Shown here: positions 9,232 to 20,409 of the stretch, in pieces | How the letters are laid out: every line of letters begins with the position of its first letter | Position numbering within the stretch: position 1 is the first letter of the stretch | Source of the DNA: Brucella cytisi | GTDB lineage: Bacteria; Pseudomonadota; Alphaproteobacteria; Rhizobiales; Rhizobiaceae | Assembly: GCA_012103075.1 (NCBI GenBank) | Contig: JAAVLQ010000002.1 | Coordinates: 885,001-949,000 of the forward strand | DNA: 64,000 bases | Direction: 5' to 3' | Notes under the pieces: model-generated | Database searches by the model: none | Seen by the model: only the letters and a program-made list of their open reading frames with translations | Told to the model about the DNA's origin: nothing | Translations under genes and position numbers: made by a program

Positions 9232-10397
9232 ATGCAGCGGGGAAGTGCAGCTTTGGGACTCGACCAGAACACTTTGTTTTTGCGACAGGTATCTGCTCTC
9301 TGGCAGTAGGGCTGACGATTCTCAGCGTCTGGTATCAGAACTCGCGTGACAAATTTCTGCTCTGGGGCTGCCTTGGCATGATCCTGCTCGGCACGGGGGC
9401 AGTACTCTACTATGCGGGGCCTTTGCCGCTGGCTACGGCCTCCATTGTCGCCTTCGGTCTGGAGAGCGTCGGTTTCATCTTCCTGATTGTCGGGTCACGG
9501 CAGATTTCCGGACGTCCGATACAACGGAGCTTTCTGGTCGTTCTGGCGATTGCTGTCATATGCGCGACGACGCTGCCCATTCTGGCCGGACAGATGGGCA
9601 CGGGCACGGCGATCTTCAACCTGACTTCGGCCCTGTTGCTCCTGCTGACGGCGAAAGAATATTTCCATGTCTATCGGGAAGCGCCGGTTCCGGTCATTGG
9701 CATGATCGTTCTTTATACCCTGACAGCGATTTCATTCTTTCTGTGCGGCGCTGTCATCCTGCATCAACAACAGTGGGTCATGACTACGATCCCAAGCAAT
9801 TGGGCTGAAGATATCAATGCCATCACCGCAATCATAGGCATTACGGGCATTGGTGCGCTGTCGCTGAATTTCACCCAGTCGCGCATTGCGCGTCGTCATG
9901 CCAACGAGGCGCGCACCGACAGCCTGACCGGATTGCTGAACCGGCGCGCGCTTTATGACGTGCTGGACGATAATGAACTGCAGCTCGGGGATTCAGTCGT
10001 GATCTTCGACCTTGATGCTTTTAAATCCATCAATGATACGCATGGCCACATCGTCGGGGATGAAGTGCTGTACACGTTCTCCGGCGTTCTGCGTAATCAT
10101 GTCAAAGGTCAGGCTCTCATCTCCCGCATCGGCGGTGAGGAGTTCGTTCTGATCTTGAGGCAGAAACATAATAGCGATGTTCTTGCCTTGGCTGACACGA
10201 TCCGAAAAGCCTTTTCGGCGATCGTGTTCGAGGCTTCGGCTGGAGATTTCTCAACGACGACCAGCGCAGGTATCGCTTTCTGCATGCCGGGTAACGAAGA
10301 TTTCCAAACGGTCTTCCGCAGGGCAGATGCCGCGCTCTATCGTGCCAAGCATCTGGGCCGCAACAAGGTCTGCACCGAACTGCACAGTGTCGCTTGA
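9232..10397 (+). CDS. Membrane-bound diguanylate cyclase (GGEEF), frame break
   Basis: Makes cyclic di-GMP from two GTP. About 388 residues: five or six hydrophobic segments in the first 190 residues (a 7TM/5TM-like sensor), then a GGDEF domain with DSLTGLLNRRALYD and the active-site loop RIGGEEF near residue 300. The usual inhibitory RxxD site five residues before the loop is absent (KGQA in that place), so product inhibition is probably lost. The T-run 9277-9281 is one base short, and restoring it joins MQRGSAALGLDQNTLF to FATGICSLAVGLTIL. The start at 9232 is the best available but has only a weak ribosome site. Confidence 0.85.
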
Positions 10398-10407
10398 ACT
10401 TCTTTCA

Positions 10408-10445
10408 AATGAAAAGGGCCTGAAATCAGGCCCTTTCGCTTTTCA
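10408..10445 (+). terminator. Terminator after diguanylate cyclase
   Basis: Stem AAAGGGCCTGA/TCAGGCCCTTT followed by CGCTTTT, in the gap between the converging cyclase and ABC ATPase genes. It may serve both. Confidence 0.8.
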
Positions 10446-10458
10446 TTCCGTCATTACA

Positions 10459-12063
10459 TCACGTACCGAAGCGCTCTTCGCTGAGCGCCGCCGCCATCAG
10501 AGCCTTGGTATAATCTTCGCGCGGGTGATCGAAGACCTGTTCGGTATCGCCCTGTTCGACAATCTTTCCGTTCTTCATCACAATCACATAGTCCGAAACG
10601 GCCCGCACGACCGCCATGTCGTGGCTGATGAAGAGATAGGACAAGCCGTGGTCTTTCTGCAGGTCGCGCAACAGGGCGACGATCTGCTTCTGCACCGAAC
10701 GATCGAGCGCGCTTGTCGGTTCGTCGAGCACGATCACGCGCGGTTTCAGGATCATCGTGCGCGCAATGGCGATGCGCTGGCGCTGGCCGCCGGAAAATTC
10801 GTGCGGATAGCGATTGCGCATGGCCGGGTCCATGCCGACTTCCCGCAGGGCCTCCTGCGCGCGGCGATCACGCTCTTTCGCCGAAAGGTTCGGTTCGTGG
10901 ATCAGAAGCCCTTCGGTGATGATGCGTCCCACCGTCATGCGCGGGCTGAGCGAGCCAAAAGGATCCTGAAAAACGAGCTGCAATTCGCGGCGTTTCGGAC
11001 GCATCGCCTGCGATTCCGTCGGCAATTCCTTGCCGAGATAAGCGATGCGGCCTTCTGATGGGAGAAGACGCAGAATGGCGCGACCGAGCGTGGACTTGCC
11101 GGAACCGGATTCACCCACGATGCCGATGGTCTGGCCTTCTTTCAATGTCAGCGAGACATTGTTGACGGCGGTGAGATAGTTCGCAGCGCCGAGCCATGGT
11201 TTGCTGATAAGAAAATTGACCTTCACATTGTCGGCGCGAACAAGCACCGGCGCGTCGTCACGGGGAGGGGCCTTTTCGCCTTCCGGCTCCGCATCGAGCA
11301 GCATCTTCGTATAGGGATGCTCCGGTGCGGTGAAGAGCTTTTCCGTTTCGTTGGTTTCAACCACTTCGCCCGAACGCATCACATAGACCCGGTCGGCGAA
11401 GCGCCGCACGATGCCAAGATCATGCGTGATGAAGACCACCGCCATGCCCAACCGCTTCTGCAGATCGGCCAGAAGATCGAGAATCTGCGCCTGAATGGTG
11501 ACATCCAGCGCTGTCGTCGGTTCATCGGCAATCAGGATATCCGGTTCGTTGGCGAGCGCCATGGCGATCATGACACGCTGCCTTTGTCCGCCTGACAGTT
11601 CATAGGGATAGCTGTCGATGCGGCGTTCAGGTTCTGGAATACCAACCAGCTTGAGCAGTTCAAGAATGCGCGGGCGCGCCTGCTTCTTGTTCATGCCGCG
11701 ATGATAGCGAAGCGGCTCGGCAAGCTGGTCGCCGATGGGGTAAAGCGGATCGAGCGACGTCATCGGCTCCTGAAAGATCATGGTGATCTTTGCGCCGCGG
11801 ATATTGTTCAGTTTCTTTTCGGACATGCCGATCAGATCCTGACCGCGATAGAGCGCCTGCCCGGTTGCCTTGCCGTTCTGGGCCAGAAGGCCCATCATGG
11901 CCATGGTTGTCTGACTTTTACCGGAGCCGGACTCGCCGACAATGGCGATGGTTTCACCGGCTTTGACATCCAGATTGATGCCGCGCACTGCCTCTACCGG
12001 ACCGTCATGCGTGTCGAATGTGACCTTCAGGTCGCGCACGCTCAGAATGTTTTCACTCGTCAT
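10459..12063 (-). CDS. Peptide ABC importer, fused double ATPase subunit (YejF/GsiA type)
   Basis: Uninterrupted protein of about 534 residues with two complete nucleotide-binding domains, equivalent to OppD fused to OppF. Domain 1 has [18 protein letters not shown] and DEPTTALD; domain 2 has [20 protein letters not shown] and DEPTSALD. It energises uptake of peptides through the two permeases encoded upstream. The start at 12063 (MTSENILSV) is preferred to the longer frame because it lies directly after the permease stop codon, as expected for a coupled operon. Last gene of the operon SBP-SBP-permease-permease-ATPase. Confidence 0.92.
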   Translation of the reverse strand: MTSENILSVRDLKVTFDTHDGPVEAVRGINLDVKAGETIAIVGESGSGKSQTTMAMMGLLAQNGKATGQALYRGQDLIGMSEKKLNNIRGAKITMIFQEPMTSLDPLYPIGDQLAEPLRYHRGMNKKQARPRILELLKLVGIPEPERRIDSYPYELSGGQRQRVMIAMALANEPDILIADEPTTALDVTIQAQILDLLADLQKRLGMAVVFITHDLGIVRRFADRVYVMRSGEVVETNETEKLFTAPEHPYTKMLLDAEPEGEKAPPRDDAPVLVRADNVKVNFLISKPWLGAANYLTAVNNVSLTLKEGQTIGIVGESGSGKSTLGRAILRLLPSEGRIAYLGKELPTESQAMRPKRRELQLVFQDPFGSLSPRMTVGRIITEGLLIHEPNLSAKERDRRAQEALREVGMDPAMRNRYPHEFSGGQRQRIAIARTMILKPRVIVLDEPTSALDRSVQKQIVALLRDLQKDHGLSYLFISHDMAVVRAVSDYVIVMKNGKIVEQGDTEQVFDHPREDYTKALMAAALSEERFGT

Positions 12064-12064
12064 C

Positions 12065-13199
12065 TCAGCGATCCTTCGGGTCAAGGCTGTCGCGCAGGCC
12101 ATCGCCAAGGAAGTTCAGCGCAAACAGGATGATGGTCAGCGTTGCGGCAGGCCAGATCAATTGCCAGCTTGCGCCGCGCATGTTCTGGGCACCTTCGGAA
12201 ATCAGCAGCCCCAGAGAGGTGAGGGGGTCCTGAACACCGAGACCGAGGAAAGAGAGGAGACTTTCGAGCAGGATTGCCTTCGGCACCAGCAACGTCACGA
12301 AAACGATGACCGGGCCGAGCGCATTCGGAATGATGTGGCGGGTGATGACGCCGCGCCGTGTCGCGCCTAACGCTTCCGCAGCCTGCACAAATTCCTGACG
12401 TTTGAGGCTCAATGTCTGTCCGCGCACGATGCGCGCCATATCCAGCCCACTCCGTCGCGCCGATGGCGATGAAGATGATGAAAATGGATCGCCCAAAGAA
12501 GACGAGCAACAATATCACAAAAGAAGATGAAGGGCAGCGAATAGAGAATATCCACGAGCCGCATCATCACATTGTCGATGCGCCCGCCGAGATAACCGGA
12601 GACAGCGCCATAGGACACGCCCAGAACCAGTGCCATCGCCGAGGCAAGCAGGCCGATGGCAAGCGACATGCGCACACCGATGAAGATGCGCGTCATCAGA
12701 TCGCGGCCCAGATTATCGGTGCCGAGCAGAAAATAATTGCGCGCCACGTCGAGGGTCAGCTTGCCCGACAGCCCGTCTGTAGCGATCTCGATTTTCGGAT
12801 TGCTGAACAGGTCGGAGCGCTGGAAATAACGCAGCACACGTTCGTCCGTCGGACGCTGTGCGGTGAAGTCGACAACGACATTGTTGCCGTTCAGTTCCGG
12901 TTCGCCGGCAACTTTCAGCCGCGCACGGGCAAGTTCGCGTTCAAGGCCCGGCATGATTGTATCTTCACGCGGATAGGCTTCGAGGCTCGGTGCACACGCA
13001 CGAACTGCGGATAAATCTTGTCATAGGGGTGCGGGCTCAGCATCGGGCCGAAAATGCCCAGAAAGGCCATCAGAAGAAGGACGATAGCGCTTGCCACGGC
13101 AGCCTTGTTCTTGCGCAGGCGCAACCATGCGTCCTGCCAGAGCGAGCGGCTTGGAACTTCCAGCCGGGCTGTTTCCGTCGGTACAGTAAGATCAGTCAT
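12065..13199 (-). CDS. Peptide ABC importer permease, OppC/YejE type (frame breaks)
   Basis: Inner-membrane permease of about 378 residues starting MTDLTVPTETARLE. A cytoplasmic tail is followed by TM1 (AIVLLLMAFLGIFGP), a long periplasmic insert of about 110 residues, the block FLLGTDNLGRDLMTRIF, and the EAA-type loop EAAEALGATRRGVITRHIIPNALGP (in part RQEFVQAAEALGA) near the C-terminus. Frame changes lie near 12989, at the A-run 12519-12522 and at the C-run 12447-12449, each restored by one base. The start overlaps the previous permease stop by eight bases (ATGACTGA), implying translational coupling. Confidence 0.87.
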
Positions 13200-14116
13200 A
13201 GCGAACCCTCGGATCAAGCCATGCATAAAGAAGATCGACGATCAGGTTGAACACCACGACGAAGACCGAAATGACAACAACGGTTCCCATGACGAGGGTG
13301 TAATCGCGGCTAAGCGCGCCCCTGCACGAAGTAACGACCGATGCCGGGAATGCCGAAGATCGTCTCGACCACGACCGAACCTGTGAGCAGGGCTGCAGCC
13401 GTCGGGCCGAGATAGGATACGGCGGGGAGCATGGCGGCACGCAAGGCATGCACGCCCACGACCACACGCGATGGCAAGCCATAGGCGCGGGCAGTGCGCA
13501 CGTGATTGGCGCGCAATGCCTCAATCGTCGCGCCACGCACGAGACGCGCAATGACGCCGACCTGCGGCAATGCAAGCGTCAGGACCGGCAATATCCAGTA
13601 GGTTATATTGGCCGAAGACCAGCCGCCCGCAGGAACCCATCCGAGAATGACGCCGAACAGAAGGCTGAGGAGAGGGGCCACGACGAAGTTGGGCGTGGTG
13701 ATGCCGAATGTGGCCAGCGCGACGACGAAATAGTCGACAGCTGAGTTCTGCTTCAACGCCGCCAGCGTGCCGAGGAATGTTCCGATGATCGCTGCAAGCG
13801 TCAGACCGAGCGTGCCGAGCATGATAGAAACCGGCAGGCCGGAAGCGAAAAGATCGTTCACCGAGAAGTCGCGTCGCGTGAAGCTCGGTCCAAGATCGCC
13901 GTGCAGAAGATTGCCCAGATAAATCAGATACTGCTGCCATAGCGGCGCATCCATATTATAGGCCTTCTTGAGGTTCTCCGGGATCAGTGGATCAATCGGC
14001 CTTTCAAGGTCGAAAGGTCCGCCGGGCGCAAGCCGGATGAGAAAGAACGTCAGCGTGATGATGATGAATATCGTGGGTATCGCACTACCCAATCGTCGGA
14101 GCGTATAGCCCAGCAT
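13192..14116 (-). CDS. Peptide ABC importer permease, OppB/YejB type (frame break)
   Basis: First permease of the importer, about 308 residues, starting MLGYTLRRLGSAIPTIF. Typical OppB features are the N-terminal membrane helix, LAPGGPFD, DLGPSFTRRDFSV and the cytoplasmic loop RANHVRTARAYGLP. The C-terminus changes frame at the C-run 13319-13322 (one base too many); correction joins IGRYFVQ to GALSRDYTLVMG and ends in YAWLDPRVRYD. The start at 14116 is used instead of the longer frame because the family begins there. Confidence 0.88.
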
Positions 14117-14190
14117 GTTCTTTTCCCTTCTTTGCCGTACCGCTTTGAACGATCCGGCAAATCCCACTAAGGGCTTGTTTCATTTTGTTT

Positions 14191-15765
14191 TTAGTTCTTT
14201 GTCGATAACCAGCGCGTGCCGTGCGAATTCATGAGGTTATCTTCGTAACCCTGAACACGGTCGGCAACGAGGGCGGTGGACGAATAATACATCAGCGGCA
14301 CGACAGCGCCGTCGCCGAGCAGTATCTTCTCTGCTTCAGCCGGGATTTTTGCGCGCTCGGCGAGATCGGTCGTCGTTGCAGATTTTGCCATCAACGCGTC
14401 GTAATCCTTGTTCGACCATTCGGCATAATTGAAGTAATTGCCGGTGGTATAAAGCTCCAGAACGAATTCGGATCGTTGTAATCGCCGATCCAGCCGTCAC
14501 GGGTGATGTCGAACATCCCCTTTTCCTGAAGGTAGTTGTAGAAGGTGGCGCCTTCGACTTCGTTGAGCGTTGCCTTGATGCCGATATTGCCCAGCATGTT
14601 GGCAAGCGCTGCCATGGTATTCTTGTGGTTTTCCGAGGTGTTGTAGCGCAGCGTCACGGAAAGGCTGCCCGGTTGGACACCGGCTTCCTGCAGCAATTCC
14701 TTGGCTTTATCTTCGCGGTCCAGCACATCCTCGTCGCCGAAATCCAGCTTCGGCGCGTCCTGACGTAATTCGCAATGCCGGGCGGCACCATGGAACTGGC
14801 TGGCAGCATCACGCCGCGCCAGACTTCATTGGCGAGGAACTCACGATCGACGGCCATCGATATGGCCTTGCGCACGCGCGGATCGCGCAGCTTGCTCGAT
14901 GGCTCGCCTTTGATGTCGACATAATAGATACCGAGATAGGGAGCGAGGCGGAACTGACCGCCGAGGTTCTTCTTCACATAGTCCATCTGTTCGGCAGGGA
15001 CATCGGAGCAGATATCGACTTCCTTCGCCTCGAAGCGGCGCATGCAGCTTGCGCGATCCTCGAACGGTATCCAGTTCACCGCATCGATCTTCACATTGGA
15101 AGCGTCCCAGTAATTTGGGTTCTTCTTCATGGAGATCTTGTCATTGGGAGTGAAGCTGACAAGCGTATAGGCGCCATTGGTCACCATGTTGCCGGGCAGG
15201 GTGAACTTGTCGCCGAACTTCTCGACAGCCTTCTTGTTGACCGGGAAACCGGTCTGATGAGTGAGAAGTTCGAGGAAATAAGGGGCAGGGTTCTTGAGAG
15301 TGATTTGCAGCGTCTTGTCGTCAAGCGCCTTCACGCCAAGCTGATCGACCGGCGTCTTGCCGGTAGCAACTTCCTCGGCATTCTTAATGGCGTAAAGGAC
15401 GCTGGCATAACCGGCAGCCGTCTTCGGGTCCATGATGCGGCGAAAGGAAAACTCGAAATCACCGGCGGTAACAGGGTCACCATTCGACCATTTGGCATTT
15501 TCGCGCATGTGGAACGTGTAGGTGAGGCCGTCCTCGGAAATATCCCACGATGCAGCCGCTCCGGAATGGCTTCGCCCTTCTCGTTTTGCACCAACAAACC
15601 TTCATAAAGGTCGCGCAGAACACGGTTTTCCGAAACGGTGGTGGTATGGTGTTGGTCCAGCGTGGCGGGATCGGTATCGTTGCCCCGGTTGAGCACTGTT
15701 TCTGCCGATGCGGCACCGGTTAGCGCCATCAGGCAAACGCCTGTCATCAGGAATCCGCGAACCAT
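14191..15765 (-). CDS. Peptide-binding protein (OppA family), copy 1 (frame breaks)
   Basis: Periplasmic solute-binding protein of about 525 residues that delivers peptides to the OppBC-type permeases encoded next to it. MVRGFLMTGVCLMALTGAASA is a Sec signal peptide. Family blocks visible are LNRGNDTDPATLDQH, WSNGDPVTAGDFEFSFRRIMDPKTAAGYAS and HGTRWLSTKN at the end. Three frame changes fall near 15560, 14750 and 14460. It is a close paralogue of the upstream gene (most of the length aligns residue by residue), so the pair is a tandem duplication feeding one transporter. Confidence 0.88.
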
Positions 15766-15840
15766 TGTAAAAACTCCCATATGCTTTTTAAAAAAATGTT
15801 AGCCCCGACAAAAGAGGGCCCTCCGGAACTGCCGGAAGAG

Positions 15841-15868
15841 AAAAGGGCCGCGCCAACAGGCGCAGCCC
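15841..15868 (-). terminator. Terminator/attenuator between the two binding-protein genes
   Basis: Minus strand GGGC(T)GCGCC-tgtt-GGCGC(G)GCCC followed by TTTT. It lies just beyond the stop of the first binding-protein gene, a usual place for limiting read-through into the rest of an ABC operon. Confidence 0.7.
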
Positions 15869-15879
15869 AAGCTGAAAAT

Positions 15880-17462
15880 TTATTGCTTAAACGAGAGCCA
15901 GCGCGTCTTGTGGCTGTCCATGAGGTTGTCGTTCCAACCGTCGATCTTGTCCGAAACAAGGGCGCGCGACGAATAATAGAGGATCGGGATATTGCTCATC
16001 TCATCGAGCTTCAGCTTTTCGGCTTCCGCCAGCGTCTTGGCACGCTCGTTGAGATCGAGAATCTTTTTTCGGCCTTTGCCATCAGCGCATCGTAATCGGC
16101 GTTCTTCACCTTGGAATAGTTGAAGCTCACATTGCTCTGGCTGATGAACAGGAAGTTCTGCGGATCGTTATAGTCACCGATCCAGCCTGCACGGGCGATG
16201 TCAAATGGACCGTCGTCGCGCATGAAGTTGAAGTAGGTCGCACCTTCGGTCTCGTTCAGTGAAGCCTTGACGCCGATATTGCCGAGCTGATCGGCGATGG
16301 CGGCCATGGTATTCTTGTTGTTTTTTTCCGAGGTGTTATAAAGCAGTTCGATTGAAAGCGTGTTCGGTTCGACGCCAGCTTCCTTCAACAGTTCCTTAGC
16401 TTTGTCTTCGCGTTCCAGCATGTCATCGGAATAGTCGAGCTTCGGCGCATCCTTCACATAATTGGCGATGCCCGGAGGAACCATCGAATAGCCCGGAAGC
16501 ATGGTGCCCTGCCAGACCTGATCGGCGATGAAATCACGGTCGATAGCCATGGAAATGGCCTGCCGGACGCGTGGATCCTTCAGCTTGCTGTCGGCGGTCT
16601 TGCCCTTTACCGGCAGATAATAGACGCCGAGATAAGGCGCCATGCGGAATTCCTTGGAAAGGTTCTTCTTCACATAGTCCATCTGCTCGGCCGGAACGTC
16701 GGAGCAAATCTGCACTTCCTTTGCCTCAAAACGGCGCATGCAGCTTGCGCGATCCTCGAACGGTATCCAGTTGACCGTATCGATCTTCACCTGATCCGCT
16801 TCATAGTAATACGGATTCTTCTTCATCACGATCTTGTCGTTCGGTGTGAAGCTTTCCAGCATATAGGCGCCGTTCGTCACCATCTTGCCGGGCGTGGTGA
16901 ACTTGTCGCCATTTTCCTCGACGCTTTTCTGGTTCATCGGGAAGCCGGTCTGGTGGGTCAGAAGCTCAAGGAAATACGGAGCAGGGGCGTTCAACGTGAC
17001 CTTGAGCGTATGGTCATCGACGGCTTCAACGCCGAGCTGGTCAGTCGGCTTCTTGCCACCGGCAATATCTTCGGCATTCTTGATGATGAACAGCATGCTG
17101 GCGTACCCGGCGGCTGTCTTCGGGTCCATCAGGCGGCGGAAGGTGAACTGGAAATCACCGGCCGTGACCGGATCGCCGTTCGACCATTTTGCGTCATCGC
17201 GCAGATGGAAGGTGTAGACCGTACCGTCTTCGGAAACATCCCGGGATTTGGCAACGCCCGGAACTGCTTCGCCGTTTGCGTTCTGAATAGTCAGGCCGTC
17301 ATACAAGTCGCGCATGACATTGCCTTCAGCCACCGTCGAGGTGCGGTGATGATCCAGTGTCGCCGGATCAGTGTCGTTGCCGCGATTGAGAACGACTTCA
17401 GCCGAAGCTGCGCCAGCCAGCGCCAGAAGACACACACCTGTCAGTAGAAATTTACGATACAT
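15880..17462 (-). CDS. Peptide-binding protein (OppA family), copy 2 (frame break near the end)
   Basis: About 527 residues: signal peptide MYRKFLLTGVCLLALAGAASA, then LNRGNDTDPATLDHH, WSNGDPVTAGDFQFTFRRLMDPKTAAGYAS and, after the break, SHKTRWLSFKQ. First gene of the peptide importer operon, with a strong AAAGGAGG ribosome site upstream. The frame changes at the A/T-run near 16064-16069 (six bases; seven give AEKKILDLNERAK). Paralogue of the 14191-15765 gene and of the fragment at 19015-19265. Confidence 0.9.
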
Positions 17463-17909
17463 TTGAGAACCCCTCCTTTGAAATTTTTTGGAATGGCCCG
17501 CATCTTATGGATAAGCGCGCCACTTGCAAGAGAACTTATCAACACTTTGACTTAATTAACATATTCACATTTTCTTGAGCGAATTAAGTGCTCGCATTCT
17601 GGTACGGAACTATGGGTTTTCGCCGGATTTACAAAGTAGAAATGCTCGCTGAGCGCGCCCGAAAAAAACGCCGTAATTTCCGCCGTTTGCGACGTTTGAA
17701 TGTCAGCTGAAACGAGGTGGAAAAACGGTCCGATCGCTGGAAGTTACATGCTCGTTTTCAGTGCTATTTCTCTGGTGCTTGGTGCCGCGAATATTCAGGG
17801 CTTAGCCATCGATAGCGCCGCAAGCGGTTGTCGCCATGTTTCAAGACAGATGGATATGAGTTAGTTCCATAATACATGTTATGTGATCGACGTATATAGC
17901 AGGGGTGGG
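17463..17909. other. Gene-free stretch before the IS element
   Basis: About 447 bases. The first 100 next to the binding-protein gene are A/T-rich and presumably hold its promoter. No supported gene: a 72-codon minus-strand frame at 17764-17982 has no family likeness and runs into the IS. Confidence 0.4.
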
Positions 17910-19014
17910 TTCTAGCTTGAAGTGCGACTTGCGAACGATAACAATGAGTTATCCCAAGCAAGGAACCCGTCATGGACCGCACCTACGCGCAATTGACTTG
18001 GATGAGCGGCGCAAGATCGCGCGCTGGCGTATGGCAAATATTTCTGTCGAAACTATCGCCGAGAAACTTGGCCGTCACCGTTCAACCATTTTCCGTGAGC
18101 TCAAGCGCAATCAGTTTAACGATGATGAGATCAAGGATCTGACCGGTTATTACTGCACGGTTGCGGATCAGAAAGCGCGTGAGCGGCGATCGCGGCAACG
18201 CAAGCTCATTCGTTTTGCTCATTTGCGTCAATCGGTTGTCGACCGCATAAGCCATGGGTGGTCACCACAACAGATTGCCGGCAGAATGCGGTTGGAACGT
18301 CACCCCATTTCTGTCAGCCATGAAACGATCTATCAGTTTGTCTATTCTGCCGAGGGTCGGAAAGATGGGCTTTGGAAGTATCTGCCCGAGCGCCGTACCA
18401 AACGACGGCCACGACATGCAAGACGACGTCATGGACGCCGTTTTTCGCCGGAACTGAGCATCCTGCACCGTCCAGACGTAGTGGCCAAACGCAAACAGTT
18501 TGGGCATTGGGAATGTGATTTGATCCAGTTTCGCAAGAAGTTCGGCAAGGCCAATGTAACGTCTCTGGTCGAACGGGTCAGCCGCTTTACCGTCCTGTTG
18601 CGCAACAATGATCGTCAATCAAGGCCGGTGATGGACGGTGTGATTAGGGTACTCCAACCCCTGCCCCAAATGGCGCGTCGCTCGATCACCTTTGATCGGG
18701 GCACCGAGTTCACAGAATGGGCCTATCTGCAGGCAGGGGACTGGATCGCAAACATGGTTTTGCGACCCACAATCACCCCGCAAAAAGGCACTGTCGAAAA
18801 CACCAACAGACGCACCAGACGCTGGCTTCCAAGAGACATCGACCCGCTGGCAATAACTGACCGGGATCTGACATTCATTTGCAGTCGCCTCAACAATACG
18901 CCGCGCAAATGTCTGGGTTACAAAACACCGGCAGAGATCTTCCGTCAGAAACTTGTCGCAAACAGACATCGCTATGAATAAACTCATACCGAAAAGTCGC
19001 GCTTCAGCCTGAAT
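17910..19014 (+). mobile_element. IS30-family insertion sequence
   Basis: About 1.1 kb bounded by imperfect terminal inverted repeats: 17910-17930 and the reverse complement of 18994-19014 agree at 15 of 21 positions, with the inner TGAAG(T/C)GCGACTT best conserved. It encloses one intact IS30-type transposase. No obvious target duplication is visible, and an oppA-type 3' fragment begins right at the right end, suggesting deletion of the flank. Confidence 0.82.
17944..18981 (+). CDS. IS30-family transposase
   Basis: Uninterrupted frame of about 345 residues starting MSYPKQGTRHGPHL. The N-terminal helix-turn-helix (KIARWRMANISVETIAEKLG, HRSTIFRELKRN) binds the ends. The DDE catalytic core is visible as GHWECDLI (first Asp), TFDRGTEF (second Asp) and KGTVENTNRRTRRWLP (Glu), the IS30 signature. 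All three acidic residues are present, so the enzyme is probably active. The longer frame from 17905 would start inside the left repeat region. Confidence 0.93.
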   Translation: MSYPKQGTRHGPHLRAIDLDERRKIARWRMANISVETIAEKLGRHRSTIFRELKRNQFNDDEIKDLTGYYCTVADQKARERRSRQRKLIRFAHLRQSVVDRISHGWSPQQIAGRMRLERHPISVSHETIYQFVYSAEGRKDGLWKYLPERRTKRRPRHARRRHGRRFSPELSILHRPDVVAKRKQFGHWECDLIQFRKKFGKANVTSLVERVSRFTVLLRNNDRQSRPVMDGVIRVLQPLPQMARRSITFDRGTEFTEWAYLQAGDWIANMVLRPTITPQKGTVENTNRRTRRWLPRDIDPLAITDRDLTFICSRLNNTPRKCLGYKTPAEIFRQKLVANRHRYE

Positions 19015-19265
19015 TCACATTTCAATAATTCCGATTGGTCGAACAAGGATTATGACGCGCTGATTATAAGATCGGAAACGATGACGACACCAGAGCGCGG
19101 GCTGAAACCCTTGCTCAGGCAGAGCGTATTCTGCTGAAAGAGGTTCCAGTCATCCCACTGCTCTACCCATCTTCACAAGCGCTCGTGGCAGACAAGGTTG
19201 AAGGCTACAGCGACAATCTGATGAACATACACGCAACCCGCTGGCTGTCTCTTAAAAGCAAATGA
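19015..19265 (+). pseudogene. 3' remnant of a third oppA-type binding-protein gene
   Basis: About 84 codons with no start. They read FNNSDWSNKDYDALI, then after one frame shift near 19060 RARAETLAQAERILLKE, VPVIPLLYPSSQALVADK and HATRWLSLKSK before TGA. This matches the last part of the two OppA paralogues at 14191 and 15880 (for example TRWLSTKN, TRWLSFKQ) but is on the opposite strand. The fragment begins exactly at the IS right end, so the 5' part was lost on insertion or a later deletion. No matching 5' part is visible left of the IS. Confidence 0.82.
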
Positions 19266-19402
19266 AATAAAGGCTGGTTGTATGGCCATCGCGCGGACAG
19301 GTCGCGCGGTGGCCTGATTCCAATGTTTCAATCAAAACAGGAAATGCTCTAGCATAGCACTTTCAACTGAATCAGTTTCCGACGAGATCAAAACGGTGGG
19401 GT

Positions 19403-20338
19403 ATGAATCCAGCAATCGAGCAGCTCTTTCCCGGCTTTGAGACGCGGGAGGTGGAAACGAATGATGTTCGTTTCGCGGTCATGACTGGTGGTAAAGGCCT
19501 GCCGGTTCTGTTGCTGCACGGTTATCCGGAAACCATGGCTGCATGGCATCGCATTGCCCCTGAACTCGCCCGCTCCCGCACAGTCGTCGTGCCTGATCTG
19601 CCGGGCTATGGACGAAGCCGCATCACGTCCAATCCGGTTGGATCCGGATCAAAACGCCGGATGGCCGCTAGTCTGGTCGCGTTGATGCAGGCGCTCGGGC
19701 ATGAGCGGTTTGTTGTGATCGGGCATGATCGCGGTGGGCGTGTCGCCTATCGCATGGCACTGGATCACCCGGACAAGGTGGTTGGACTGGTATCCGTGAC
19801 AGTCGTACCGACTCCGGAAATGTGGGAAGGCGCCAGCAAGGCTTTCGGCATGGGGGCGTGGCACTGGTTCATGCTGGCACAGCCCGAACCGCTGCCTGAA
19901 ATGCTTCTTTCCGGCAATCCTCGTTTCATGATCGATACGTCCTTGCAGAAGATGGCGCATGGTCTCAACAAGCTGCATCCGCTTGCACTTGCGGATTATC
20001 GGGAAGCCTTTGACAGTGCGGAAGTCCGGCACTGGATATGCGAGGATTATCGCGCAGGCGCAGGTGTGGATGAAGCTGACGATCTTGCGGACCGGGCGGC
20101 AGGACGGCGCATTCATGCGCCGGTTCTGGTTTTCTGGGAACAAGGCCGACGCTATGGCGGCGGGCGTGAACCGCTCGATATATGGGCAGACTGGGCCATC
20201 GATGTTGACGGCGAAGGACTGGTTGGCGGGCATCTTCTGCCTGAGATGGCTTCAGGTCCAATACTGACTCGGTTAGACCCGTTCCTGCGGAGAATCGATG
20301 CCTGTGCATTGGCGGCAGAACAAGTACGTGACCGTTAA
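19403..20338 (+). CDS. Alpha/beta hydrolase, haloacetate dehalogenase-like
   Basis: Uninterrupted 311 residues. Alpha/beta-hydrolase fold with HGYP (oxyanion region, near residue 36), the nucleophile elbow GHDRGGRVAYRM with Asp as nucleophile (near residue 108), HWFMLAQPEPLPE in the lid, and GGHLLPE with the catalytic His near residue 275. The HDRG nucleophile and the HW...QP.P.PE block are hallmarks of fluoroacetate/haloacetate dehalogenases. It could release halide from haloacids or act as an epoxide hydrolase. It stands upstream of the NitT-type importers and may share a substrate with them (inference). Confidence 0.8.
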   Translation: MNPAIEQLFPGFETREVETNDVRFAVMTGGKGLPVLLLHGYPETMAAWHRIAPELARSRTVVVPDLPGYGRSRITSNPVGSGSKRRMAASLVALMQALGHERFVVIGHDRGGRVAYRMALDHPDKVVGLVSVTVVPTPEMWEGASKAFGMGAWHWFMLAQPEPLPEMLLSGNPRFMIDTSLQKMAHGLNKLHPLALADYREAFDSAEVRHWICEDYRAGAGVDEADDLADRAAGRRIHAPVLVFWEQGRRYGGGREPLDIWADWAIDVDGEGLVGGHLLPEMASGPILTRLDPFLRRIDACALAAEQVRDR

Positions 20339-20409
20339 TCTTATTGAAAATCCCGCTATGTGGCTTTATGCGAAAGCAATCTTCCATATTTTTCCGTGGC
20401 AGAGACGTA

